Shown piece by piece: positions 26,513 to 34,865 of a DNA stretch of 64,000 bases. Origin of the DNA: an uncultured Collinsella sp. GTDB taxonomy: Bacteria; Actinomycetota; Coriobacteriia; Coriobacteriales; Coriobacteriaceae. Positions within the stretch are counted from its first letter, which is position 1. Each line of letters starts with the position of its first letter. Location: contig CAUGJE010000003.1 in the NCBI GenBank assembly GCA_959599915.1, positions 124,001-188,000 of the forward strand, read 5' to 3'. Under the pieces are notes generated by a model. That model made no database searches, was not told the DNA's origin, and saw only the letters and a list, made by a program, of their open reading frames with translations. A program made the position numbers and the translations under genes.

Positions 26513-26654
26513 GGTTATGCTCCTTTGTATGTCGATTGAACAGTTGCTTCAGTTTTGGGGCAAACGATACTGGCGTATTTGTTCCAATAGTTAGTGTAGC
26601 AGACGCTTCCTCAGCAGCTCTAACGCATGTGCGTAGCCCTGGCTTCTAGATGAT

Positions 26655-27668
26655 TTAATGGACTCGATGATCCGCCTTCAGACACTCGGGTAAGACGCTT
26701 GCAACTGCATCCATCGCGTGCGGCTTCAGGTACTGCTCGTTGAGCCGTGCCTTTCTGTAGACGTAGCGAGTGCCTGCCGAGTACTTGATCAATATGTCGG
26801 TGAAGAACCGCTCCCAGCTCAGGTAGTCGCGGCTCTCGATGTAGTCCGAGGCGTCCTCGAGTATCTTTGGGATATCGTTGCTGGGAATGAGGCCAGATTG
26901 CAGAAGTGTCCACTCAAATGATTCCGGGAGGAACAAGCGAACGTTCTTGTAAACGCGCTGTCCCAGCACCTTTTCGATGTAGGGGCCAAACGCTGCGCCG
27001 TCTCCTATGGCAAGGATGTTTTGCTCGGGACATTCGTGAATCGTTCGTTTTAGGTTTGCTACGCCGGTGGCGGAATAGCAGGGGATTCCCAGTCGGTTGC
27101 AAAGGACGCTGTAGAATTGATAACCCGATTTGCTGTCCTCGACAACTACGGCGTCGGGTATCTCGAATCCAACATTTAGATCCTGATACAACATGCTTGC
27201 CGTGTGGTCATATAGCGGCTTGGTCACCGAGTAGAAGCGTCTGTCGCTCTTGCGGCCATTAATTGTCTTGCTTGTGGTGTTGACTAGCTTTAGGATCTCG
27301 TCGACGCTGTAGGGGAGTTCGTTGGCGTCGCGACGAGATATCAGAACAAAATAGTTGGACGATCCGTTGATGGCTTTGGCGAAGTCCTTTGAGTAGATAA
27401 ACTCGTTGCCCTCATCTAGAAAGACGATCGAATCTTCGATGATCGACAGCTCGCGCTCCCAGCGTCTGCCGGAAAGCGTTTCGCAGGGCACGTCGCAGCT
27501 GAGTGTAACGCCGCTTTCCGGTCCTCGGTCGTTGTAGTCGCGAATCATCGAGATGAGCGTCGTTTTGCCCGTGCCGCTGTTACCGCGAATGAAGGAAATG
27601 TTGCGTTTAAAGGTGAGTGTGTATTTGACCTTTGCACGCTCTACGACAACGGTATGCGTTCCCTTCAT
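26655..27668 (-). CDS. P-loop ATPase of unknown function paired with DUF4869
   Basis: 337 residues. Walker A is GNSGTGKTT (29-37) and Walker B is SIVFLDEGNEF with D85/E86. The hydrophobic stretch ending in SRRD (111-114) looks like a sensor strand. The C-terminal half contains VVVEDSKSG (E177) and ILAIGDGAAFG (D223), which resembles, weakly, a TOPRIM-like acidic arrangement. No transport or DNA-repair family was recognised. Its ATG overlaps the stop of the DUF4869 gene as TAATG, so the two are translated together. The function is unknown; a defence or toxin-type role can be imagined but is not shown. Confidence 0.7.
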   Translation of the reverse strand: MKGTHTVVVERAKVKYTLTFKRNISFIRGNSGTGKTTLISMIRDYNDRGPESGVTLSCDVPCETLSGRRWERELSIIEDSIVFLDEGNEFIYSKDFAKAINGSSNYFVLISRRDANELPYSVDEILKLVNTTSKTINGRKSDRRFYSVTKPLYDHTASMLYQDLNVGFEIPDAVVVEDSKSGYQFYSVLCNRLGIPCYSATGVANLKRTIHECPEQNILAIGDGAAFGPYIEKVLGQRVYKNVRLFLPESFEWTLLQSGLIPSNDIPKILEDASDYIESRDYLSWERFFTDILIKYSAGTRYVYRKARLNEQYLKPHAMDAVASVLPECLKADHRVH

Positions 27669-28117
27669 TACTCATCAACATCCAGAAAATCATTGGTGGC
27701 ACCGACAAACTCCTGCATGTTTCTGACGATGCGGTCATCATTATTGATGCGAATCTCAAAACGCTTCCAGGGGAACTTCATGATGTGGTAAAGGGTTACC
27801 AGCACATCCTGTTCTTTGCCAATTTTGAGCAGCCAGCGAGCGCAGTTATCTCCGCAAGTGGATGCATTGAACACCATGTTTGGGAGATTGCGTACTAACA
27901 GCAGCGTCTTGACGCCGCCGGACAGTTCGAGTGGGGTGATCGAGCCCAGCTGCTTGCTTACGATGTTGTGGGGACCGATGAGCTCTGATCCGTCCACGCT
28001 TTTAATAATCTGTGCGGCCATAGGGTCTTCGAACCATGAGTCCAAGTATGAGTTCCTAAAATAGGTTTCGGTATCGTAGATGGAACCGGGGTAATCCCCC
28101 AGATGGATGCTTAACAT
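27668..28117 (-). CDS. DUF4869-like protein
   Basis: 149 residues, soluble, starting LSIHLGDYPGSIYDTETYF. It contains SVDGSELIGPHNIVSKQLGSITPLELSGGVKTLLL, which I recognise as DUF4869-like, and a Cys pair in TCGDNCARWL near 95. No catalytic motif can be named. It precedes the P-loop ATPase with a 1-nt overlap (TAATG). Upstream lies the terminator of the aromatic operon, so this is an independent two-gene unit. Confidence 0.65.
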   Translation of the reverse strand: MLSIHLGDYPGSIYDTETYFRNSYLDSWFEDPMAAQIIKSVDGSELIGPHNIVSKQLGSITPLELSGGVKTLLLVRNLPNMVFNASTCGDNCARWLLKIGKEQDVLVTLYHIMKFPWKRFEIRINNDDRIVRNMQEFVGATNDFLDVDE

Positions 28118-28169
28118 GCGCGTCTCCAGACGTTGTGTGACTGCAACGATTATATGCCAGTAATAAAGT

Positions 28170-28199
28170 GCCGCCAGTAGCGAGGTTGCTGCTGGCGGC
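28170..28199 (-). terminator. Terminator of the aromatic operon
   Basis: A perfect 8-bp stem, GCCGCCAG with CTGGCGGC, has a 14-nt loop. On the minus strand it is followed by ACTTTATTA. It lies 50 nt after the aroQ stop. Confidence 0.6.
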
Positions 28200-28248
28200 G
28201 CTGGCTATATTAGCGTGCGAATCGGCGTTGATGGATTTGCTCGCGAGG

Positions 28249-28686
28249 CTACTTTTCGAGACGCTCTTTCAGCAGCTCCAACGCGTGGGCATACCCCTGC
28301 AGGCCTTCGCCGGTGATGGTGGCGAAGCAGGCCAGGCGGGCGTAGCTTACCTGGCGGAAGTCCTCGCGGGTCTCGACGGCGCTTATGTGGACCTCCACAG
28401 CCGGGATGGCGACGGCCTTGAGGGCGTCGAGGATCGCGACGCTCGTGTGCGTGTAGGCTGCCGGGTTGATGACGATACCGTCGACCTTGCCGTAGGCTTC
28501 CTGGATCTTGTCGACGATGCTGCCCTCGTGGTTGGTCTGGAAAACCTCGACCTCGTCGAAGCCCTGTGAGGCGCCCGCTTCCTGGCAGATCTGCACTAAG
28601 CGGTCGTAGTTGTCGCTTCCATAGATGCCCGGCTCGCGAATGCCGAGCATGTTGAGGTTGGGGCCGTTGATGACGAGTGCTTTCAT
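28249..28686 (-). CDS. aroQ: 3-dehydroquinate dehydratase, type II
   Basis: 145 residues, normal for the family. VINGPNLNMLGIREPGIYG is the type II signature (catalytic Tyr in the flexible loop), NPAAYTHTSVAI carries the catalytic His, and VEVHISAVETREDFR the substrate loop. It converts 3-dehydroquinate to 3-dehydroshikimate. It is the last gene of the aromatic operon, after a 64-nt gap that contains a palindrome. Confidence 0.95.
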   Translation of the reverse strand: MKALVINGPNLNMLGIREPGIYGSDNYDRLVQICQEAGASQGFDEVEVFQTNHEGSIVDKIQEAYGKVDGIVINPAAYTHTSVAILDALKAVAIPAVEVHISAVETREDFRQVSYARLACFATITGEGLQGYAHALELLKERLEK

Positions 28687-28707
28687 GGTTGCTTCCTTTG
28701 CGATTTG

Positions 28708-28748
28708 AAAACCACCACAAAGGTGCCTGTCCCCTTTGTGGTGGTTTT
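28708..28748. repeat. REP-like palindrome in the aroE/K-aroQ gap
   Basis: Perfect 16-bp arms (28708-28723 and 28733-28748) enclose the loop TGCCTGTCC. The arms contain ACCACCACAAAGG and its complement. It fits a dispersed intergenic palindrome rather than a terminator, because the operon continues past it. Confidence 0.7.
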
Positions 28749-28750
28749 GG

Positions 28751-30001
28751 TTAGAGAGCGGGTGGGAGGGCGTCGAGGAGGGCTTGGGCGGTGTTGGCGG
28801 CGCAGTCGCGTGAGTCGATGATGTAGTCGGCCCAGGCGCGGTAGCGTGGCATGCGCTGTTCGGCCAGCTTGTCGATACCGTCGCGGGCGGTGATGGGGCG
28901 GCCCTTGTGGGCGAGCTCTTCGAGCTTGCGGTTGAGCATTACGATCTGGCTGTTCTGGTGCAGCAGCGGATAGTTTTCGTCACGCGTGACCACGCCGCCG
29001 CCGGTTGAGAGCACCAGGCCGCTGCGCTTGGAGATGTCGGACAGAGCCGCCGTCTCCTGCTCGCGGAAGGCTGCCTCGCCGCGCTCGACGATATAGTCGG
29101 CACAGGGCATGCCCAGGCGCTCCTCGAGGGCGCGATCGAGGTCGATGTGCTCTCGCCCCGTGCGCAGGGCAATCTGCTCACCCACGCGGGTTTTGCCCGA
29201 ACCCGGCATGCCAATCAGGGCGATGTTCTGTTCGCGGCGTGACAAGCGCTCCGTTACGTCCAGGATGCGCTCGCGTGGGGTGACCTGGCCGGTATAGCGC
29301 TCGACGGCCTGTGCCGCTTGGGCCACGAGCATCAGTAGGCCGCCGATGCAGGGGATGCCGCGGCGCTCGGCCTGGAGCATCAGGCCCGTGCGGGCGGGGT
29401 TGTAGACAATGTCGATAACGCCTTCGAGCGCATCGAGCCCTTCGAGTGTGCAAGGCGCGTCGGGGCAGTGGGGGAACATGCCAGCAGGCGTGCAGTTGAC
29501 GAGCAGGGCGGCGTCTGACTGCTGTGCGATGTTGCCGTAGTTGACCTCGCTCGTGCGGCCCACGGGCACGACTGTGGAGCCCAGATCGCCGAGCACCATA
29601 CTGGCCGTAGTGCCCGCGCCGCCGGTGGCACCGAGCACGAGGGCCTTTTTGCTGGCAACCTTAACGCCCAACTCCTCGACCAGGCACTGAAAGCCGAAGT
29701 AGTCGGTGTTGTCGCCACGCAGGCGGCCGTCGGCCAGGCGCGTGATGGTGTTGACGTTTCCCATGCGCTCGGCCAGCGGGCTCAGTTCGTCCAGGTATTC
29801 CATGACAGCGCGCTTGTAGGGAATGGTCACGTTGGTGCCCTCCCACTCATCGCCCGTCATAAAGGCCGCGAGGTCCTCGGGCTCGCGCTCAAAGCGCACG
29901 TACTCAAGTCCCGCGAGCTCCTTGTAGATGGTCGGGGTGTAGCTGTGGCCCAGCACGCGGCCCAGCACGCCGTAGGGGCGGGTTGTGGCGACGTCAGTCA
30001 T
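28751..30001 (-). CDS. aroE/aroK: Shikimate dehydrogenase-shikimate kinase fusion (AroE-AroK)
   Basis: 416 residues. Residues ~1-245 are shikimate dehydrogenase: GRVLGHSYTPTIYKEL, NVTIPYKRAVM with the catalytic Lys, GDNTDYFGF, and the NADP motif LGATGGAGTT. Residues ~255-416 are shikimate kinase: P-loop GMPGSGKTRVG near 264, the IDLDRALEERLG acidic motif and STGGGVVTR. The protein would turn 3-dehydroshikimate into shikimate 3-phosphate in two steps. The ATG directly follows the pheA stop (TAGATG). Separate enzymes are the rule in most bacteria, so the fusion is notable. Confidence 0.93.
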   Translation of the reverse strand: MTDVATTRPYGVLGRVLGHSYTPTIYKELAGLEYVRFEREPEDLAAFMTGDEWEGTNVTIPYKRAVMEYLDELSPLAERMGNVNTITRLADGRLRGDNTDYFGFQCLVEELGVKVASKKALVLGATGGAGTTASMVLGDLGSTVVPVGRTSEVNYGNIAQQSDAALLVNCTPAGMFPHCPDAPCTLEGLDALEGVIDIVYNPARTGLMLQAERRGIPCIGGLLMLVAQAAQAVERYTGQVTPRERILDVTERLSRREQNIALIGMPGSGKTRVGEQIALRTGREHIDLDRALEERLGMPCADYIVERGEAAFREQETAALSDISKRSGLVLSTGGGVVTRDENYPLLHQNSQIVMLNRKLEELAHKGRPITARDGIDKLAEQRMPRYRAWADYIIDSRDCAANTAQALLDALPPAL

Positions 30002-31147
30002 CTAGAGTACCTCCGTGTAGCTGCCAAAGTAGGTGAAGCTCTCGCACACGTCATCGATGGAATCGAGCAGGTCGTCGAGAGCCTTGCTGCCAAAGGGGCA
30101 GTCCAGGTCAAAGTAGAACATAAACTCAAAGTCACGGCCGGGGATGGGACGGCTTTCGAGCTTGATGAGGTTGATGTTGAGCGCGTAGAAGCGCTCGAGT
30201 ACGCGATAGAGCGCACCCGGCTCGTTGGCCGTGGTGATCATGAGCGAGGTGCGGTTGGCGCCGGGGTAGACGCGCGGCTCGCGGCTGATGACGACAAAGC
30301 GCGTGTAGTTGTTGTCCGAGTCCTGGATGTTGGGCTCCAGCACCTCCAGGCCATAGAGTGCCGCGCAGCTGCGCGATGCGATGGCAGCAACATCGGTGCG
30401 CTCGGAGCTGGCGACCATCTCGGCCGACATGGCCGTGTTGGGGTACTTGATGGCGTGCAAGCCGTGAGCCTCGATAAAGCCGGCGCACTGCGCGATGGCC
30501 TGACCGTGGCTGTAGACCTCGCGCAAGTCGGCGAGCTTGGTGCCGGGTTTGACGAGCAGGTTGTGGTCGATCTTAAGACGTAGCGAGCGCACGATATGGA
30601 AGTCGAACTGGGCGAGCAAGTCGTAGACGGCGTTGACCGAGCCGGCGGTGGAGTTCTCGATGGGCAGTACGCCAAACTCGCAGAAGCCGTCGCGCACGGC
30701 GCGCATAACGCCTTCGAAGGTCTCGAAAAACGCGATGTCGGGTACGTCGAAGAGCTTGCACGCGGCGATCTGGCTGTAGGCGCCTTCGACGCCCTGGCAG
30801 GCGACGGTGGCCGTCTGGGGGAAGGGCGTGTCGGAGGCTGCAGCCGTGGCGTGGGCCTTTTGCGAGACGGTGATGCCCTTGAGTTCGTTGATGTAGCGCT
30901 GCTGCTCGGCCTTGCTCATGCTCATGAGGAGGCGGAACAGAGTGATGGTCTGCGCCTCGTAGCGCTCGGGCGCGCGGCTGGCGAGGTTGTTGAGCTTGGA
31001 GCGCTCGCGGGCGGGGTCGAAGACGGCCTTGCCCATCTCGATTTTTGACTTGGCGACCTCGGTGGCAATGTCCATGCGCTCGACAAAGCTGTTGAGGAGC
31101 GTGGTGTCGATGCCATCGATGGCCTGGCGGATGTCAGCAAGGTCCAT
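30002..31147 (-). CDS. pheA: Bifunctional chorismate mutase/prephenate dehydratase (P-protein)
   Basis: 381 residues from ATG 31147, with AAAGGGG 5 nt upstream; the longer frame to 31261 lacks a ribosome site and enters a palindrome. Residues ~1-90 are an AroQ-type chorismate mutase (LADIRQAIDGIDTTLLNSF), ~105-285 the dehydratase (ACQGVEGAYSQIA, GVLPIENSTAGSVN), and ~300-381 an ACT domain with the ESRP motif for Phe feedback. Chorismate goes to prephenate and phenylpyruvate. It is the only chorismate mutase seen here, so it probably also feeds TyrA. Confidence 0.93.
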   Translation of the reverse strand: MDLADIRQAIDGIDTTLLNSFVERMDIATEVAKSKIEMGKAVFDPARERSKLNNLASRAPERYEAQTITLFRLLMSMSKAEQQRYINELKGITVSQKAHATAAASDTPFPQTATVACQGVEGAYSQIAACKLFDVPDIAFFETFEGVMRAVRDGFCEFGVLPIENSTAGSVNAVYDLLAQFDFHIVRSLRLKIDHNLLVKPGTKLADLREVYSHGQAIAQCAGFIEAHGLHAIKYPNTAMSAEMVASSERTDVAAIASRSCAALYGLEVLEPNIQDSDNNYTRFVVISREPRVYPGANRTSLMITTANEPGALYRVLERFYALNINLIKLESRPIPGRDFEFMFYFDLDCPFGSKALDDLLDSIDDVCESFTYFGSYTEVL

Positions 31148-31171
31148 GGAGGCCCCTTTCGTGAATCGTTG

Positions 31172-31305
31172 CCTGGGGTAGTTAATTTGGGACGGGGCTT
31201 TTTTAGCTACCCTTTGGCTGTCGACGAATCGATGGGTGCCAGGGCAAATATCAACTGGCACATGGGGTAGCTAAAAAAGCCCCGTCCCAAATTAACTACC
31301 CCAGG
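31172..31305. repeat. Large intergenic palindrome in the aroC-pheA gap
   Basis: Perfect 41-bp arms at 31172-31212 and 31265-31305 are separated by 52 nt. The spacer holds a smaller inverted repeat, GTGCCAG with CTGGCAC. The arms contain GACGGGGCT and a run of six T. The size and nested layout suggest a REP/MITE-like element inserted between operon genes. Confidence 0.8.
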
Positions 31306-31310
31306 GTGGG

Positions 31311-32408
31311 TTAGAGCTGGCCTGCGTCCTCGAGGAGGGCGTCCCAGATGGCGAGGGCGGCGGCTGCTTCGGCAACGGGGACGGCTCGGGGGACGATGCA
31401 GGGATCGTGGCGGCCGTGGACCGAGAGCTCGGCATTTTCCATAGCGTCCATGTCCACCGTCTGCTGCTCGCGGCCAATCGAGGGCGTCGGCTTTACGGCC
31501 ATGCGCCACATGACGGGCGCGCCGGTCGAAATACCGCCCAGGATGCCGCCGGCGTTGTTGGACTCGACCTCGATCTCGCCGGTCTCGGCATCGATGCGAT
31601 ACGGATCATTGTTCTCGCTGCCGCGCATGGCGGCCACGGCAAAGCCCATGCCAAACTCCACGCCCTTTACGGCGGGAATGCCAAACGCGATCTGCGCGAT
31701 GCGGTTCTCGATGCCGTCGAACATGGGGTCGCCGATGCCCGCGGGAAGCCCGTAAATGCCGCACTCCACGATGCCGCCGATGCTGTCGAGTTCGTCGCGC
31801 GCGGCTAGGATTTCCTCGCGCATGCGGCCGGCTGCGGCGGCGTCAATGCACGGCAGATCGTTCGTAAGGATCGCCTTGCGGTCGGCCTCGCGATAGACTA
31901 TGTCGTCCATCGGCAGGTCTGAGATGCCGCCGATCTGCGCCACATGCGCCATCACGTTAATGCCGCGGGCCTCGAGTGCCTGCAGCGCAATGCCGCCGGC
32001 GATGCACAGGGGTGCCGTTAGGCGGCCGGAGAAATGCCCGCCACCGGCGACATCGTGCATGTTGTGATACTTCATGCGCGCAGGGAAGTCCGCATGTCCC
32101 GGACGGGGCTTGCGGCGCAGCTCGGAGTAATCCTTGGAGCGCGTGTTGGTGTTCTCGATAATCGCGGCAATGGGCGCGCCGGTGGTGTGCCCATCGACCA
32201 CGCCGGCGATGATTTGGGCGGCGTCGGCCTCGCGGCGCTTGGTCGCGGTCTCGTCGCGACCGGGGGCGCGACGGTTCAAAAAGGCCTGCAGCGCTTCTTG
32301 GTCAACGGCGATGCCGGCGGGGACGCCATCGAGCGAGCAGCCGATGGCGGGGGAGTGCGACTGGCCGAAGATGCTTACGTGCAAGACGTTGCCAAAGGTC
32401 GAGGACAT
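31311..32408 (-). CDS. aroC: Chorismate synthase
   Basis: 365 residues, usual length. FGQSHSPAIGCSLDGVP at the N-terminus, GHADFPARMKYHNMHDVAGG and HFSGRLTAPLCIAGGIA are family signatures for the FMN-binding site. It converts EPSP to chorismate with reduced FMN. Its ATG lies 1 nt past the aroA stop codon. Confidence 0.96.
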   Translation of the reverse strand: MSSTFGNVLHVSIFGQSHSPAIGCSLDGVPAGIAVDQEALQAFLNRRAPGRDETATKRREADAAQIIAGVVDGHTTGAPIAAIIENTNTRSKDYSELRRKPRPGHADFPARMKYHNMHDVAGGGHFSGRLTAPLCIAGGIALQALEARGINVMAHVAQIGGISDLPMDDIVYREADRKAILTNDLPCIDAAAAGRMREEILAARDELDSIGGIVECGIYGLPAGIGDPMFDGIENRIAQIAFGIPAVKGVEFGMGFAVAAMRGSENNDPYRIDAETGEIEVESNNAGGILGGISTGAPVMWRMAVKPTPSIGREQQTVDMDAMENAELSVHGRHDPCIVPRAVPVAEAAAALAIWDALLEDAGQL

Positions 32409-32409
32409 G

Positions 32410-33729
32410 CTATTCCTCCTCGAGTGTGACCTTGCCGCCCAGCAGGCGGTAGTGGTCGAAGAAATCGGGATAGGACTTGTTGACGGCCTCGGCGCCGTGG
32501 ATCACGACCTCGCCGGCGGCGCGGCTCGCGGCGATAGCGGCCATCATGGCGATGCGGTGGTCGTTGTGCGAATCGACCTCGCCGCCGGTGAAGGCATCGA
32601 CACCCTTGATGATGAGGTCATCGCCGGCAATGCGCACCTGCGCGCCCAGCGCGGTGAGCTCGCGGGTGGTGGTGACCAGGCGGTCGGATTCCTTGATGCG
32701 CAGACGGGCGCAATCGCGGATAAAGGTGCGGCCCTGTGCCAGTGAGGCCACGGCCGAGATGACGGGCACCAGGTCCGGAATGTCGTGGGCACTCATCTCA
32801 AAGCCGGCGAGCTTGTCGGACTGCACGGTGGCGGCGTTGGTGGAGCGCACGATGCGGGCGCCAAAGCGCGAAAGCGCGGCAAGCACGTTACGGTCGCCCT
32901 GTGCGGAGCTTAGCGACACGCCCTCGACGGTGATTGGGTCGGTGCCGATGGCACCGGCGCACAGCCAAAAGGCGGCGTTGGACCAGTCGCCCTCGACGGC
33001 TACGCTGCCGGGCGTGCGGTACGAGCCGCTGCTCACGCGGAAGTTCGTGACCTCGGGCTGGCCGTCCTTGGCCGGAATACGCTCGACGTTGACCTCGACG
33101 CCAAAGGCCTTCATGGCCTGGATCGTCAGGTTGATGTAGGGACGGCTCTCAATGAGGCCGGTTACCTGCACGCAGGAGGGCTGGGCCAGCAGCGGGGCTG
33201 CCAGCAGAAGGCCGGAGATATACTGCGAGCTCACGTTGCCCGGAAGCACAAAGGTGCCCGGGCGCATGCGGCCGCTCGTCTTGAGCGGAAAACCGCCCAG
33301 ACCCTGTAGGTCGCAGCCGGCGGCGATGATCTCGTCCGAGAGCGGGGAGAGCGGGCGGGCGCCCAGGCGGCCCTGGCCTACGAAGGTGGCATCCGCACCC
33401 AGCGCGCAGGCGACAGGCAGCATAAAGCGCAGCGTGGAGCCACTTTCACCGCAGTCAAGCGTGCCGCCGGCAAGGGCCTTGAGCAGGCCAAACTCAACAC
33501 TCTTCATGGTGGGGTGGACCTGGAAGCCGTCCTCGACGGTCTCGATGCGAGCACCCAGTGCCGTAAGGCAGCGCACCGTGGCCTCGATGTCGGCGCAGGT
33601 GGTGTTGCAGGTGACGTGCGTCTCGCCGTTGGCAAGCGCAGCGCAGATGATGAGGCGATGCGCCATCGACTTGGACGCGATGGCGGGAACGGTGCCCTTA
33701 AGCGGGGACGGGGTGATGCGGGCTAGCAT
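32410..33729 (-). CDS. aroA: 3-phosphoshikimate 1-carboxyvinyltransferase (EPSP synthase)
   Basis: 439 residues. Signatures: SKSMAHRLIICAALA near the start (phosphate-binding Lys), DCGESGSTLRFMLP, EGDWSNAAFWL, and RIKESDRL with the catalytic Asp/Glu region. It joins shikimate 3-phosphate and phosphoenolpyruvate. The start overlaps the end of aroB by 7 nt (ATGCTAG), so the pair is translationally coupled. Confidence 0.96.
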   Translation of the reverse strand: MLARITPSPLKGTVPAIASKSMAHRLIICAALANGETHVTCNTTCADIEATVRCLTALGARIETVEDGFQVHPTMKSVEFGLLKALAGGTLDCGESGSTLRFMLPVACALGADATFVGQGRLGARPLSPLSDEIIAAGCDLQGLGGFPLKTSGRMRPGTFVLPGNVSSQYISGLLLAAPLLAQPSCVQVTGLIESRPYINLTIQAMKAFGVEVNVERIPAKDGQPEVTNFRVSSGSYRTPGSVAVEGDWSNAAFWLCAGAIGTDPITVEGVSLSSAQGDRNVLAALSRFGARIVRSTNAATVQSDKLAGFEMSAHDIPDLVPVISAVASLAQGRTFIRDCARLRIKESDRLVTTTRELTALGAQVRIAGDDLIIKGVDAFTGGEVDSHNDHRIAMMAAIAASRAAGEVVIHGAEAVNKSYPDFFDHYRLLGGKVTLEEE

Positions 33730-34829
33730 GCGGATGCGTCTCCCTTCTGGCCGAGGCCCTCGGCAATGAGTTCGTGGAAAGTGGAAAGCGGCGTGCGGTC
33801 GATGCTGCAGCGGCCAATGCCGTGCGGAATCACTAGATCGATGGTGTCGCCCGCGCGCTTCTTGTCGTGGAGCGCCTCGGCAAAGACGGCATCGGCATCT
33901 AGGTCGCAGCGGGTCTTGAGGCCATGGCGGGCGCAGAGTTCCTCAATACGATCGGGCAGTGCAGCATCGCAAATGCCGTGCAGGGCCGCGGCGCGCGTGA
34001 TGATGCCCATGCCGATTGAAACGCAGTTGCCGTGTCCGAGCTCAAAGTGCTCGCAGGCCTCGACGGCGTGTCCGGCGCTGTGTCCAAAGTTGAGGAGCTT
34101 GCGCTGGTTGGTTTCGCGCTCGTCGGCGACGACCACGGCGCGCTTGATGTCGATATTGCGGGCGATGATGAGCGCTACGCGGGCCACATCGCGGTTGAGC
34201 AGCTCCAGCGTGAGCGGGGTCTTCTCCAGCTCGGCGAAAAGCTCCGGGTCGGCGATCACGGCGTGCTTGACGACCTCGCCGCAGCCGTCGGCGAACTGCT
34301 CGGGCGTGAGGGTGGCCAGACACCCCACGTCGGCGATAACCACGCTCGGCTGCCAAAAGGCGCCGGCCAAGTTCTTGCCGGCAGCCAGATCGATGGCGGT
34401 CTTGCCTCCCACCGACGAATCCACCATGGCGAGCAGGCTCGTCGGGATCTGCACAAACTTGCAGCCGCGCATGTAGGTGGCGGCCACAAAGCCCGCCACG
34501 TCGCCCACGACGCCGCCGCCGAGTGCCACGATCACGTCGGAGCGCGAAAGCTCGTGCTCGGCCACAAACTCCAAAATGGCAACATAGGTTTCGGCGCGCT
34601 TATGGGCCTCGCCGGCCTCGAAGGTGCAGATGCTCACCTCGTAGCCTGACGCCTCCAGGCTCTGCTTAACGGGCATCTGGTAGAGCGGGCCCACGTTGGT
34701 GTCCGTAACGATGACGGCCTTGGTGCCGCCGGCAGTGGCGCGCACGAGCGGTCCCGCCTGCTCCAGCAAAAACGTGCCAACATGCACCTGGTAGGGGCGT
34801 GCGGTGTCGATATCGATGGTAATCGCCAT
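33723..34829 (-). CDS. aroB: 3-dehydroquinate synthase
   Basis: 368 residues. The NAD-binding ALGGGVVGDVAGFVAATYMRG and PTSLLAMVDSSVGGKTAID are the family core; the zinc ligands lie in EVVKHAVI, GHSAGHAVE and the HGN region. It cyclises DAHP to 3-dehydroquinate. It overlaps aroA by 7 nt and follows tyrA by 36 nt. Confidence 0.96.
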   Translation of the reverse strand: MAITIDIDTARPYQVHVGTFLLEQAGPLVRATAGGTKAVIVTDTNVGPLYQMPVKQSLEASGYEVSICTFEAGEAHKRAETYVAILEFVAEHELSRSDVIVALGGGVVGDVAGFVAATYMRGCKFVQIPTSLLAMVDSSVGGKTAIDLAAGKNLAGAFWQPSVVIADVGCLATLTPEQFADGCGEVVKHAVIADPELFAELEKTPLTLELLNRDVARVALIIARNIDIKRAVVVADERETNQRKLLNFGHSAGHAVEACEHFELGHGNCVSIGMGIITRAAALHGICDAALPDRIEELCARHGLKTRCDLDADAVFAEALHDKKRAGDTIDLVIPHGIGRCSIDRTPLSTFHELIAEGLGQKGDASAC

Positions 34830-34865
34830 AAGCTTCGGTCCTTTCGACCTGGCGTGATGGGTGGT

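Noticed and set aside
30002..31261. Extended PheA starting at 31261
   Set aside because: The extension would run through the palindrome and has no ribosome site; ATG 31147 starts directly at the chorismate mutase domain with AAAGGGG upstream.
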